Origin: Kalaharituber pfeilii
Lineage: Eukaryota > Ascomycota > Pezizomycetes > Pezizales > Pezizaceae
Assembly (NCBI GenBank): GCA_015179045.1
Contig: WHUZ01000001.1
Span: 310,001 to 374,000, forward strand
Direction of reading: 5' to 3'
DNA: 64,000 nt
In this document: one piece after another, positions 11,640 to 23,496 of the stretch
How positions within the stretch are numbered: position 1 is the first letter of the stretch
How the letters are laid out: every line of letters starts with the position of its first letter
Program-made: the position numbers and the translations under genes
The notes under the pieces: generated by a model
What the model saw: the letters and a program-made list of their open reading frames with translations, nothing else
The model's database searches: none
Told to the model about the DNA's origin: nothing

Positions 11640-11700
11640 TCCTATCCCTATATAACTATCTCGTCGTAGCCCCCGGGGCGGTATACGAGTAATGATATTT

Positions 11701-11734
<34 letters not shown>
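11640..11734 (+). mobile_element. LINE 3'-tail copy with a 33-A tail
   Basis: A hairpin variant (GTCGTAGCCCCCGGGGCGGT) is followed by ATACGAGTAATGATATTTC and 33 A. The outer stem pairs here become G-U wobbles while the inner GCCC/GGGC stem is kept. The left end and target duplication were not resolved. Confidence 0.6.
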
Positions 11735-11738
<4 letters not shown>

Positions 11739-12394
11739 TTGCGTGAGGCAGATATTCACGTGAAGAGATAGGAGGGATGGAGGGAGCCAGCAAGAGGGTA
11801 GTTAATGTTGGTGTTGCTGTGTGCAAGGTACTCAGGACATTTCGCCGGGCTGTTGCGCAATCTGTAGCCTTGCGCCAGAAGATGGAAAAGAACAGAAAGG
11901 GAGGATCCCGGAGTGGAAGAAGGGCGGGGATTAGTCACTGCCCTGTGGGAACTGAGGAGAGAAATGGCTTTATGTTCCCAGCCATACGCCATATAAATGG
12001 GTTCTTTCGAGCTTCAACATTCCCCGCGGGTGCCCGAATTCTCTTCGTACAGAAGAAAATGGAAGGCATCAAAGCAGGACATATATGAAGGTCACGGATG
12101 CAATGCGGATAAAGGAGCGGTATTGCTTAGACATCTGGTGTTTGGCGTGGGAAGAGTCGTTGACATAGGGTCAGGAGTATCGATGATAAGGGGAGCACAA
12201 AAAAAGGAAATTTGCGTGTTTGAAGGAACTGGCAATTCCTGACGTATGAAGTCGTAGGCAAGACTGGAGCTTATCTCGACGACTTTCATGCCATGGACTG
12301 GTAGCCTCTATGCGTGGTTTGGTGACCATAAAGAAAAATAAATATATAAATAATTAAATAGATCCCCCTTCCACCGATTTTCAGGCTATCTGCT

Positions 12395-13751
12395 TGAGAA
12401 GTTCAATGTATTGCATGGCCTATACATTGGTTTCTCACGTCCTTTCCACACTTTATGACTCGCGCCCGGCACAGGCAATGAGGTGGCTGCCTTTGCCGAC
12501 TTCTCATTGGAGAACAGTTCAAAATCATGGGTAGCCGGGCCCGTGGCGGCAACTTTCTGCATTTCCGGTGCACCCGTGCTTGCTTCAAACCATGGTGTCA
12601 GGTTGATCCTATCCTTTTTTCGCTCATGATTGCGAATCCGAACGCAGATAATGATCAGCACTGCAAGAGAGAGTCTGCAGTTGGATTGTAAGTTAGTGAC
12701 TTTCAGTTCACGTTTGATGCGTGTGGTGAACATACATCATCAACATATCCCCGACAAACTGCGCTGTAAATGCCGGCTGCATGGCCTTCTCGTTCACCGA
12801 AGAATTCTTCTTGGGTTCTCCCCGCGCAGCCCAAACCCTATTCACTGCCGCCACAAAGATAAAGCAGCACCAAGCGGGTACGCTCCACCAAATGATCGTA
12901 CTGAGACGCAAATTTTTCTTGATTTTATGTTTATGGATCACAACCAGGACGTATATGATGTAACCGATGGATAGCCCAAAAAGATAGGCCGCAAACTAGG
13001 TTAAACGTGACCACCAGGCCTCCTCCACCCCCACCACCACGGTTGCCTCCTCCACCCTTTCCACCCCCTCTACCTCCACCCCCTCCGCTATAGCCTTTGC
13101 GTGCATAAAGCTCATGAATGCTGTCCTCGTCATTGAAATCTGAATAGGGTTGCGAGCGGCGCACAAGACCTTCAGGAGATATTGCATCGGAGATGATTGG
13201 TTGGATGGAGGCACCGAGGATCATTATACAAAAGGCGATTTGCGAATAGAGGAGGTAGAAGATGGTTTTTGTTTTCTGGAACGAGTGGCTCCGGTTTTTC
13301 TGTCATGGTAGGTAATTGCTTAATGAATCTCCCTCAGATTATATTATCATCGAAAGGAACTGTAGAGGTTGAAAGGACATTCCTCCGCGCAAGTAAATTA
13401 TCACTGAATATGTGCTCAAACGGCGACAGCTTTATCTTTAAGGTCCACGTCTTATTCAATAGAATCGGCTTCCTTGTCATACATTGAATGGTTGAAATTA
13501 ATAACGTTCTTGGTGTCCAAAAATATAAGACTCCTTTGCGCGAATCCCTGCCACGCTGTCTGGCGCCGTAGCGCTGAATCGTCAAGTGACAACATCATTG
13601 GAGCGCAAGCTGGTCTCACTAGAGCATGGCTATGCAAATGACCTTTCGTGGCAGAACAAGCGATTAAACCCTTGTCGGGATCCTGCCAAGCATTGCAACC
13701 TACAACACTACAACCTGGTGGATTGGAATTAACAGGGAAAACAAACGCCAT
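12395..13751 (-). CDS. Probable multi-exon membrane protein, structure uncertain
   Basis: On the minus strand four hydrophobic segments follow each other in frames that could be joined by short introns: IFYLLYSQIAFCIMILGASI (about 13285-13205), then after a glycine-rich stretch (13090-13020) AYLFGLSIGYIIYVLVV (about 12975-12925), then IIWWSVPAWCCFIFVAAV, and finally VLIIICVRIR leading into a soluble tail that ends near 12386. An upstream ORF with an ATG at 13751 may be the first exon. The lengths fit a four-span integral membrane protein of about 300-400 residues. I do not recognise the family. Exon borders were not settled, and a decayed gene is possible. Confidence 0.4.
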
Positions 13752-14102
13752 TGAAGGATACAGTGCTAGCCCGACGTCGCATATTGACTTGGGGGTGCCG
13801 GTAGTTGTTGTTGATTTGGTCTATTTTTGTTATTCTTGTTTCTTACATTATGTTAGTCACAAGCTAAGTCATGTGCGTTGCATATCGTTCTAGCAAAAGG
13901 GCAATCGTAGGCTAATGCAGCAGTCGCATCAACCGATTCCAGATTGTGGGCTCTTTCTATTTTACGTAACGCCGCTTGCAGCTGTTAACTATCATTCCAT
14001 CAGTATTTATTCAACGATTTGAGATGGCAGCCTGCTCAGATTCTGTGTTGTGTGAAATCGCACAGCTACCTAACAGCAAGCGCATTTCATACCAGTCATA
14101 AC

Positions 14103-14140
14103 GCCCTGCCATGGCGAACAGCTACAAGCGGGGTCACGTG

Positions 14141-14167
<27 letters not shown>
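14103..14167 (+). mobile_element. Tiny family-2 retroposon, 65 bp with 14-bp TSD
   Basis: Flanked by ATACCAGTCATAAC at 14089-14102 and 14168-14181. The insert is about 39 nt (GCCCTGCCATGGCGAACAGC, then TACAAGCGGGGTCACGTG) plus a run of A. CCCTGC and GCGGGG can pair in the RNA. No internal coding sequence or A/B boxes fit in this length. Confidence 0.85.
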
Positions 14168-14171
<4 letters not shown>

Positions 14172-14920
14172 CAGTCATAACTAAGCGGCGGAATGGCTGT
14201 GATCGAAGACTAAGCCTCAAAGAAAGCTTATTTTCGACTAGTAACACTGCGACATTGACCAGAGAAGCAAGGGGTAAGGTGCGACCTGTTCGTGTTACCT
14301 CTAATACACAAATTCGAATGCGCAGGGTTTCAACCTAATTTCAATCCGATAAACCAACAATTAAGGATTGATCGAAAAGCAGGAAAAGAAAACAAGGAAA
14401 AGGGGAAAAAAATAGGCCAGTTTTGAGAGTAACATGTTACCCCGAATTACAGTAGTACTGTAAGGCTCCCGCGAAATTACTTCCCATCTTCATGATGTGG
14501 AGGTTGTGGCTGGCAGAGAAGAACTTCATCTGCACCGGAGGAATAATTCTATTGCCCTTTCCGTAGTATAGTTCAAAAATCACAACATGATACCTGAACC
14601 AACTTAGCTAAAATTATGATCATGGTGTTCCGCATTAACTAGTTGGGCATGAAGTTCTGGATTCAACCAAGTCGCCTATGATAGCTGTACGAAGCTTAGA
14701 AGGGTCGATGTGGTATCGATTTTCGTGATGTAGAGCCTGTACGGAGTATAGATGAAGTTGAAACTCGTGTCGAAGCTCAGGCAGAAAAGCGAAAGCATTT
14801 GCAGTAGCAGTGGGTGTATGGAGAGTAATAGCAACAAGTGAGATACGCGAACAGGTTGTTTCAGAGTAATACTTATCATGCAAAGTATCCTTCTTTTTTT
14901 TCTTTTCATATCACATATCG

Positions 14921-15388
14921 TTACTCTCTACAGCGGGGCAGTAGTAACAGGGTCCGGTGCTGCCAGCTGCAGAGACGAGGATCGCAGCGAAAAAAGATGG
15001 AAATTATGCACGGTAACAAAATATAATAAATGCTCGTGGTATATGCCTCAGGTCCCTTAACCAAAGCTTTAAGCACTCGAATATTTGAACAAATCAACAT
15101 ATCAAACACATTGTGTGTGAAACGCTCAATAGCAATGGAATCTTCTACAAGGGCATCCGATGGCGATGTTGAGCGACGGTAAGGAAATGAGCCGCGCCGT
15201 AGGTAGTATAGAACCAGCCATTGATTCAGTAACTTCGGAAATCGTTGGTATGGGATATACCTCATTGTTGCGAATATTTCAGCTTGGCACACTTCGTTCC
15301 AGTTGAGCGCGCCAGACACAAGTACCCACAACCGTCGGTTAGTTAGGTTCGTATGGATGCATCCACAATTGCCAGCATTCGGTGCCAT
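14921..15388 (-). CDS. Unrecognised 155-residue ORF
   Basis: An ATG-started frame of 155 residues with ordinary composition and a hydrophobic segment near its C-terminus. No domain recognised, no clear promoter, and the codon pattern gives no strong support. It could be chance or an exon of a longer gene. Confidence 0.2.
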   Translation of the reverse strand: MAPNAGNCGCIHTNLTNRRLWVLVSGALNWNEVCQAEIFATMRYIPYQRFPKLLNQWLVLYYLRRGSFPYRRSTSPSDALVEDSIAIERFTHNVFDMLICSNIRVLKALVKGPEAYTTSIYYILLPCIISIFFRCDPRLCSWQHRTLLLLPRCRE

Positions 15389-15507
15389 GGACGCAGAAGT
15401 AACTCAAAACTCCAATTTCCATGTGCCACAGCCTGTCCAGTTTCAAAAGATGCGCACCATTTCCAGCCTTTGCAGGTGAAGAGTGCCATCACCACGAGAA
15501 TTTTTTT

Positions 15508-15566
15508 TTTTTTCGGGGGGGGGTCACGTAACTCCGCATACAGGCTACCAGCCTATGCCAGGGAAG
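15508..15566 (-). mobile_element. Tiny family-2b retroposon
   Basis: Poly-T, a short G run, then the complement of CCCTGGCATAGGCTGGTAGC, CTGTATGCGG and AGTTACGTGA. It shares the start CCCTG and the end TTACGTGA with family 2, but its hairpin uses different bases (GCAUA/UAUGC and GGCU/AGCC, loop GGU, UG bulge). Flanks match at 8 of 10 positions (ACCACGAGAA, AGCACGTGAA), so the duplication is probable, not certain. Confidence 0.55.
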
Positions 15567-16630
15567 CACGTGAAGATTGAAGCTATTGCTCATCAGACAA
15601 CTGACCCAATCCTCCCGGCAAATAATTCCATCCCACATGTGTAAGCAGATTTCTATTCATCAACCATAAACCATGTTCGAAACTGGCTCTAAACAAAGCG
15701 AGATAAACACCTCTGCTCATAATAAATATTCGAGGGTCTGACACCAAAGTATGCTATCGTTTCCACTTTACGGGCAGGAATAGATTCAATGATACGTTCC
15801 CGAACCTGAGCTCCATCTTCATGCACTACAGTCGAACCTCCCATATCGGATCCTGTCATATTGGATAAAATCCTCCAGTCCCGGCCTTATCCAATAATAC
15901 AGGTTTGACAATATCTAAAGATTGGCAATAGCCCCGGGGAGTAAGAATTATAAGGTTACAGACAGGGGCGTTTGTTCAATCCTGTTACTAATTGCCATAC
16001 TGTAGACACTCCTAGTTTCACTTTTTTTGGAATGACGAAGCCTGACTCGAGCGTGAGGTTACTCTACACCATGTTAGCGATCTACTTTTCCTAACTTATT
16101 GCATCGCACCTACTCTAGTTAGCTGCAGGCTTTCGGCTACAGTAGTCTCGGCCGGGCAGTTAATCTGAAAACGGCTAAATGGAAAGAAAAAAAAAAAAAA
16201 AATAAAAAAGTTAAAAAATTGATAAAAGTAAAATATAGATTTTTTTTTTTTTTTGGAATTGGAGCATAGACCTGCGACATAATTCCATATACCGCAGGTA
16301 CGTCATGGGCGTGTTGAAAAGAAATGGCCCGTATGGAATCTTGTATACAGCATATGTAGAAAACTGAGGAGGGAGTGGGAGCAGAAATGTGGTAGTTTTT
16401 CTTAGTGGGTACTTAAGGTATCGTTCTTTGGAGGCAGAATTTTGGTCTTATGTTATTTCATCTTTCATATTGTGTATTTCAGTTTCGTGGTTCATTTGGA
16501 ATCTAATTACCCCATTATTTGTAGTGTAATATGCATGTGTTTGTTTATTCAAGTGCAAGCTTATCTGACATGGGTACAATGAAACCAAGCTACAAAAAAA
16601 AAAAGAAAAAGAAAAAGGAAATACAAGCAC
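15567..16630. other. Intergenic, no gene seen
   Basis: Only low-complexity A/T runs (16184-16255) and a fragment at 15828-15900 (ACAGTCGAACCTCCCATATC, CCAATAAT) that resembles a Tc1/mariner end. The matching opposite end was not found. Confidence 0.45.
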
Positions 16631-16683
16631 TTTTTTTTTTTTTTTTCACGTAACCCGCTTGCAACTGTTCGCCATGGCAGGAC
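16631..16683 (-). mobile_element. Tiny family-2 retroposon, 53 bp with 12-bp TSD
   Basis: AAATACAAGCAC at 16619-16630 and 16684-16695 flanks poly-T followed by CACGTAACCCGCTTGCAACT and GTTCGCCATGGCAGGAC. The unit body is about 38 nt. Confidence 0.85.
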
Positions 16684-16967
16684 AAATACAAGCACAGGGG
16701 GTGGGAAAATGATTCTGATGATTTGTACATCTGCAGGGAAGAAAATGGAAAAACAGGGGCGTAATCGAAAGATGAGGGTAAGTGATATATGACAACAAAT
16801 CAAAAACAAAAGGGTAACGAAAAAAAAAAAAAAAGGTTTTTAATGTCAAAGGTTAGGGCATGGCAGGAAACTCTGAAAAGCTTGCTCTCCAATTCTAGAT
16901 CCATCATCCCAGACTCCGTCCAACGCATTCTCAGGAACACAAATTCTGCAGGCTTCCTCAACAAACC

Positions 16968-17012
16968 GGCACGCGAGTAATGATATATAAAAAAAAATAA
17001 AAATAAAAAAAA
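16968..17012 (+). mobile_element. 45-bp LINE-tail insertion with only about 21 nt of element
   Basis: TTC(C/T)TCAACAAACC at 16954-16967 and 17013-17026 (14 bp, one mismatch) flanks GGCACGCGAGTAATGATATA followed by an A-rich tail. Only the 3' arm base of the family-1 hairpin and the terminal GTAATGATAT are present. Confidence 0.8.
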
Positions 17013-17100
17013 TTCTTCAACAAACCAGAGCCTGTTCAGCACGACCACTGTCGTTGACCTCACTGTTACCCTTATTCCCACCTACCGTCCATCTCGTCCA

Positions 17101-20100
17101 TCACTGCCGCCACGTCGGCCATCTCCACACACCCTTCACGCTCCCCTTCAGTTTCATCCTTTCCAACACCTTCCTCCTAACCTTCCCCCATGCGTCCCTC
17201 ACCCCTATCCCCGTCTCCTGCATCTTAAAAGCCGTCACCAACATCTCTTCAGTCCATAACACATATACTTTCCTCCTTTCCCATTCCTCTTCGCGCCCTT
17301 TCCCCTTCTGGCTTCCGCTCCCATCCACCTCGGCCCTCAACACAGCCCCAGCCTCCCTCCACCACCCCTGCCCCACCCGGCTGAGGCCATCGCCGCACGG
17401 TACGCCTTCCGCCGCTCAATGTCCCAGCCCAATGTAATACGCCCTTGGACCTTCCTCTCAAAGTCCGTTATTGACATCTCAGGTTCCAAGACACGTGCCA
17501 GCGATGTAAGCATATCGATAGTTTCCATGTCACAATCCTCGTTATGAGGAGCCTGGGTATCGGCACTGAAGCCTGCACAGAGGTTTCGGAGCACATCAAC
17601 CCAAGGCCACGGCCCAGGGCGGGTCTCGGCTTGGGTGTAGATGTGTTCTTGGAGGGTGTCCCAGCATGCGCTGAAGAGGAGAAAATAGTATTCCCTGATT
17701 GAACTTTCGGCATCATGAACAACATTGAGGTTGGAGCGGAGGGCGCCTGGGGCCAGCCAGGCGATTTTGAGAAGGCGGAGGTAGAGCGTGATGGCTAGGT
17801 CGTCTAACGAAGGCCTACACATTTGAGATTGTGTGGCGTCTGTGAGAACCTTTGAAATGGTAAAAGATACCAGTGATAGGGATTCACGGACAGTGAAGTC
17901 AGAAAGCGAAACGCCGTCGTCATCTAGGCTTGAATCATAACCCTGGGTAGCAAAGTATGCAGCTCTGACACCAACGTAAAATTGCGAAAACATGAATTTT
18001 CCTGCCGTGGAAATCCCGTGTGTGCAAGGGTGTTCATCCAGGGGTTCGGCAATGTACCAAGGCACTGTAGGGGATTCTGGAAGTTCTAGAAATTGGGTAA
18101 GCTTGCGTTTCCTGGGATTATCAGTGCTGGCATAAGCCGTGGGCGATGATGATGGCACAATAGGAAGAAGTTGAAACGATGACGGGCTTGCGGCAGAAGG
18201 ACTTGGGAAACGATTATGAATAGGAAGGGGATCTGCCCTGCGGGAGGTTGGCAAAGTCATAGCTCTTTGCTTCACAGTAGCATAATCGAATGTGAAGCTC
18301 GATAAGATAGAACAGTTAGCGGGAGGACGAACAGGAGTAGTAACAGCTCTTTTCCTCGATGTAACGGGACTGGAGCCCAGACTTGGTGCAGGTGGGGAGG
18401 TCTCTGGTGAAGATGAGCACACCACAATCGGGTTTTGCTGACTTGCTCCCCTCCACTTTGTTGGTATCACAGGCGCAAACCGGCATGTGTCCCGGGTGAA
18501 GGAGTCCGACTGGCAGTCTGGGTCCCGTCAGTTTCAGACCCAGCCTCAGGATACGAGGAGGAATAGAAGCAAGGCGAAGAAAGTCGCAATATTGGCCCTG
18601 TGGCTTTAATTTGGAGTGGTTTGCTTGGTGGTACGGGCGTCGATAATGACGAAGATATATGCTGTGCAGGAGAACTAATGGGAGCAGCGACATGGCTGCC
18701 GATTACGAGTGTTTGGGTGTACGAGGATCTATTGGTGGACGCCAGTGAGGAACCTCGGGAGGTGTTTCTTCGGCACTTTGGCGAAGAAAGCGGATAAGCG
18801 GGGGTCGCAAGAGGAAAGCTTGCATCGGGTTCCTCTGCCTTTTTGGAAGCTGAAGGATTGTACAAGTTGGGTGTGGGTGATTTTGTTGAACCCATTGTGT
18901 AGATATCCTCGTTGTTGTTTTTGTTATTTTGTATTTGGCGGAGGTTTTCTTTCCCGCAAGACATTTGTAAGGGTGCTGAAAAACAAGGGCTATTAGGTTT
19001 AACATTGCTCGCAACAGAACTCTTGTTGGTACTGCAGACTTCTTTTACTGCCTGCGGACAAGAGTTGGCAACGTCTTGTAGCGAGCATTGTTCGGCGGCT
19101 AGGTTTTGTTGTGTATCCTGCGACACTGACCTTGTAATGCTGATTGACAAAAATTCAAAAGCTGTTTCTTGCAACGCTCCAACCGGGATCGAGGAGCTTG
19201 GCCTCGATATTGAGGCTAGCTCTCGCTCATTGAGAGCAATGAGAGGAGCATTGATTTCCTTTAATGACGGTGCTGCAGCAACAGATTTCCGCGTCAAGTG
19301 TTTAGACGGTTTTTGAGCAACTGGCGCTGTTATACTTGATGTCGTGGACATTGTATTTTGGTCTAGGATTCCGATCAATGTAGAATGTGAATTTGGCGGA
19401 GTTTGTACGGTTAGTCGAGAGAATGTACTTTCTTCACTATGCTCAATCCCTTGGAGGGGCTCAGTGACCTTTGATACCGTCGCTTTGAATGTGTGCACCG
19501 GCGCTTGTTCTGCAACTTCATTCGCGTGAATGTCCATAGCCTCGACTACAGGCGGTTCAATCGCCTCTCTTTGTATGTTATACTCCTTTCCAGGCGAAAA
19601 TGCGAGTCTATTAAACACATTCTCCTCATCGTCAGCGTCCTCTTCCATCTCAAAAGGATCTCGTATCCCGCTACGCTGCGTCCCTTTCCCACAGTTAAAT
19701 AAGGTAGAATGGACGGGTTGAGCGTCGAGCGAGCCCTTTAACATCGATAATCTTTTCATATGTTTCGAAATAGCAGGTTCCTCTGTCGCTTGTTCCCCCA
19801 AAATCACTTCAATTGGCTCTACCCGTTCCTTTTTGCCAGGTGTCACCTGTTTCACCAACTTTGAGTCGCCCTCTTCTCTCTCCTTCACAGCACCATTCTC
19901 ACCATCATCGTCATCATCATCATCATCAATTTCGAATGGATTGTGTTTCCCTCTATCTTTGGTTCTGCTCGCCAGGTCCTCTACCGATAATGGTTCAGCA
20001 GCAGGTGCAGCTTTCGGTGCTGACGACTGTAGATCCGCCGTTGAAAGTGCTGACACCTTACTGGCCTCGTGCTCGGTGTGCACAGCTGGAGTATAGGGCA

Positions 20101-21659
20101 CTGTGGCTCCTGTCCGACGCTGTATGCAAATGGACCAGTCACCGCCTGAACCCTCCGCCTCGACTCCTTGAACCTCCCCCTCCAGGCTATCTAGTTCTTT
20201 CATTGATACGGCGTCCACATGCCTTGCTCGCCCCTGAGATTCCGCTTCAGTAGCACTATTTTCCCTGTCATCTTTTCTCTCTATCCACTCGCTTTTCCCG
20301 TCTCTTCTCAGCGCCTCTTCCCCACTGCCCATCGTATACCGTCTCCCGTCCTCCACCTGGCCTTCCAACTCGCATAGCTGTCCCAAACTCTCCAGGTCTT
20401 CACTCATATCTCCGCTTTCATCTCCGTCCTCAGAGTCATTCAAGGTTTCCATTAAGGCTCCAGTTAGCTCCATGTCTTCACTTATGTAGTTTCCTGAAAT
20501 GGCTTCACTGTCATCACTCAAGTCTCTCTCAGTTTCGGAGTACTCAAGTTCACTGCACGCGTCCGTGTCGGGATCGGTCGAATGGGATTTTCCTAGGTCA
20601 TGCTTTTCATTCTTGTGTCTTCGCAAGATAGGCAAATCGACAAATGAGAAGGTTCGTCTGACTTTGCCCCCCTCAAGCTCCCCATTGACTATGGCTGCCA
20701 TCTTCATTTCTTTCTCTGCCGGGCCTGAGGTTTCCATCTGTGTGAGCGCTGTAGGAGCCGCCGTCGGCGTTGTTGTGCTTCCAGCTTTGATATAGGGTGG
20801 AGAATGCCTATCTTCCGGTATCTCAACCCCTTCTGCCCCCTTTTGTCATTCATGTCCTTATCCTGTCCAGCTTCGTTTGACGTTTCTACGACTATCAATG
20901 CTCGAGATTGTGGTGTTTTCTCCTTCCTACTAGGACAAGGCCCTCTAGCAGAATAAGTGTGCACTTTTAATCTTCCTGCGATTGCTAGTGTGGATGCCGT
21001 GTCGTCGCCCTCACATGGGCCGTTTGCATCAATCACCGTACCCCGGGAACTGGTGTATCTTCTATCACTTGGCTCATGCATGTTATTCCCTTCGCTGACA
21101 GTCGCATCCGAACCAATGGTATCGTTCTGAGCTAAATTGTCGCTTTTGTGCTTCTTGTTTGCCTTCACCATTTCGGTCCCTCCTGGGTCCACGAGGGGCT
21201 GCAAGGTGGTCTTTTTGGCTGGCGCTTGCCACTCAGGGTGGAGACAAAAAGAGTGGGGCTATAGATGGCCTTGAGAGGGAGAGGCGATAAAACGGGGCGC
21301 GCTCTTGAGCACTGTGCTGGGAGAAGAGCTGCAGAGCAGCTAGGGACCTTGGATGGCGCCACAGATAGAGTTGCCTGTATCCCAAGAGGCGGCATCGGAG
21401 ATGCGAACCCGAACGGAGGAGATAAAGCAGTTGGCGAAGCGGAGGACTCCAATGGGTCAAGGGTGGGTGAGTTAGTAGGTAGGCTGGAGGCTATGGCGGA
21501 TCGCACAAAAGCAGGCATCCTCGTTCGAGGGTCTGGAAGGTTGACGCCCGGGCCTATAACACTCCACTGGATTCCGGAGCCGCTGCCGTTCACTGCAGAC
21601 TCCGCGCCGAGATTCCGACACAGTTGCGCTAGGCCGGAGGGACAGGAAGAGATGGCCAT
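17101..21659 (-). CDS. Large low-complexity acidic/serine-rich protein, several frames
   Basis: Long open frames follow one another on the minus strand with small overlaps: about 21659-21180 (start MAISSCPSG), 21204-20800, 20850-18510, 18509-17340 and a possible last part 17376-17101. The 2.3-kb central frame has many Glu/Asp clusters, NPFEIDDDDDDDD near 19920, DPFEMEEDADDEE near 19640, and Ser/Pro-rich stretches, as expected for a disordered nuclear or regulatory protein. The C-terminal part (18130-17400) is ordinary and helix-rich, possibly the folded domain. The switch near 18510-18634 fits a 125-bp intron (donor GTACCA, acceptor GCCAG, branch CTGAC). Introns for the other switches were not pinned down, so frameshift decay or assembly errors remain possible. 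Family not recognised. Confidence 0.55.
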
Positions 21660-21718
21660 TCCGCAGGCCTGCGACTCCAGTGTGGGCGCTAAATAACTTG
21701 AACGCAGATCAGCAGCAA

Positions 21719-21720
<2 letters not shown>

Positions 21721-21752
<32 letters not shown>

Positions 21753-22065
21753 CATTACTCGCGTGCCGCCCTGGGGGCTATGGCGAGATTAAGTACATGA
21801 AAGGGAGTGGTTAGGTACATGAACGAAAATGGAGTGGAAAATGTCGATAATAAAAATGAGGGAAATAAAAGTGTCAAGGTGGAGGTCTCTTCCCATCGAA
21901 AATGTGTAGAATAACCCCGTCTACTCCCGCCCCTGCCCCTTCAGTAGCTCCGCCGGTTTGTCTCCTTCCCCATCCTTTTCGGGTTTTGGTGGGGTCTTAT
22001 ATCGCCATAGCCCATAGGGCGGCATGCGATTAATGAAAGAAAAAAAAAAAAATTTGGTGGGTCCT
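21721..22065 (-). mobile_element. LINE 3' fragment (family 1), 345 bp with 12-bp TSD
   Basis: TCAGCAGCAATC at 21709-21720 and 22066-22077 flanks a 30-T tail, the hairpin complement (loop variant CCA) and 3' UTR sequence on the minus strand. It sits just upstream of the large acidic-protein gene. A second, smaller copy in the opposite orientation is nested at 21999-22052. Confidence 0.82.
21999..22052 (+). mobile_element. 54-bp family-1 insertion nested in a LINE fragment
   Basis: TTTGGTGGGGTCTT at 21985-21998 and TTTGGTGGGTCCTT at 22053-22066 form an imperfect target duplication (one small indel, one substitution). The insert is ATAT plus the hairpin, GCGATTAATGA and an A-rich tail. It is younger than its host copy. 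Confidence 0.75.
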
Positions 22066-22077
22066 TCAGCAGCAATC

Positions 22078-23288
22078 AACCCACACGTATACAGAGACTG
22101 CAGGCGCCACTGTCCCTGGACTCACCCGAGTGCGTCTATGAAATGCCACAACTCCACATGCAATGTACAAAGCGCGTTTCGAAAATAAAGATGGAGATGC
22201 TGGGGGAGCCTGACTTGAGGGGCTGTGGGTATGGTGGTACATCACAGGTTTCGTCGATTTCTGAGTGTGGACAAGCTTAGTCAGCGGCACAAAGCAAAGG
22301 TGCATGGCATCATCCCACGTCTACCTTCTGTCTGGCAAAACGGGAACGGGCGCACACTGATGCGTGACCCCATGTGATGGCAATTGGGGTCAGAACAATG
22401 GCGAGCCAGACTTACGCTTAATAATGTACCAACCAGACTGGATTGGATGAGAGGAGCCGAGGTCCATACCAGGAAGCCAAGCTGATGAGTATAGCAAGTT
22501 TGGCAATGTCAAGGAGTTGCCATAACTATAGAGTGAGCAGCCTGCATATGTCAGATATGTCAGATATGCAGCATCATACACATGTGATATGCAACAGCAA
22601 TAATTGCATTATCATCATCATGTAGTGCTATATAAGCTGTACACAGTCTCAATACCAGCACAAACTATAGGCATCTAGATTAATATAGAGTGTGACTATC
22701 ATATTAATAGTATATTGTCGGTTATACAGGTACACATTAGTACCGTACTGTTGTAGAGTACAACTGATGTGTAGACACTCTCTAAAGCTACAGATATAAA
22801 GACATACCTAAGAAGATATTTTATAATAGCTGGTGGTACGGGATAATGGTTTTGGGTAGCTAAAACCTATAGTCACGGTATAGCATATCTAATATAGGCA
22901 GCCTGCTTACTCTATAGCCGTGGTGACCCCATGACATGGCCAAGCATGGCCAAACTAGCTACGCTTCCTGAGAATAGGTATTAGAGTATATGTCAAGATG
23001 AATAAGATCTCAGGTAGGATCATTAACACTTGGCAGCTCAGAGTATATCTAGCATAGGATTTGAGATATACCAAATAGATTACTACCCATCTCCTAAAAA
23101 TTGGCGCAATGAATATGCGGAAGATAATTCCATATATTCTACCATGCTCTGGCTTCAATTTGAGAGCTATTTGCACTCGCAGGAATTTTTTGTTGTAGAA
23201 TCTGGAAAATGCTCAATTTCACAGTTATGCGCAATATCTTACTACAGGAGCATACAGTGCTATGTTACAGATCTCAAGCTGTTACTAC
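22078..23288. other. Intergenic, no gene seen
   Basis: AT-rich sequence with no supported gene. GTTATGCGCAATATC at 23222 resembles a pogo-like TIR sub-repeat (CCGGGATATTGCGCA), perhaps a solo end. GTACTGTTGTAGAGTACAAC near 22744 is a partial palindrome. Confidence 0.4.
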
Positions 23289-23305
23289 TCATGTATTGTA
23301 ATATA

Positions 23306-23333
23306 AAAAGAAAAAAAAAAAAAAAAAAAAAAA
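23306..23333 (+). mobile_element. Poly(A)-only retroinsertion, 28 bp with 17-bp TSD
   Basis: TCATGTATTGTAATATA occurs exactly at 23289-23305 and 23334-23350. Between them are only A4-G-A23. No element-specific base other than A and one G is present. Confidence 0.75.
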
Positions 23334-23433
23334 TCATGTATTGTAATATAGTACTAGTAGTACCATTGCTACCATTCCTACCATTGCATGAGCAGGTGGA
23401 GTGTTGCAGTGAGTTAGTATTTACTGATGGGCA

Positions 23434-23496
23434 ATCGCCATAGCCCATAGGGCGGCATGCGAATATTGATATAAAAAAAAAAAAAAAAAAAAAAAA
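23434..23496 (+). mobile_element. Tiny family-1 retroposon, 63 bp with 11-bp TSD
   Basis: ACTGATGGGCA at 23423-23433 and 23497-23507 flanks ATCGCCATAGCCCATAGGGC, GGCATGCGAATATTGATAT and about 24 A. It starts two bases before the hairpin, as does the copy at 35410. Confidence 0.85.

Noticed and set aside
19813..20253. Plus-strand ORFs opposite the acidic protein
   Set aside because: Shadows created by its Asp/Ser-rich codons (His-rich complement of the Asp run).
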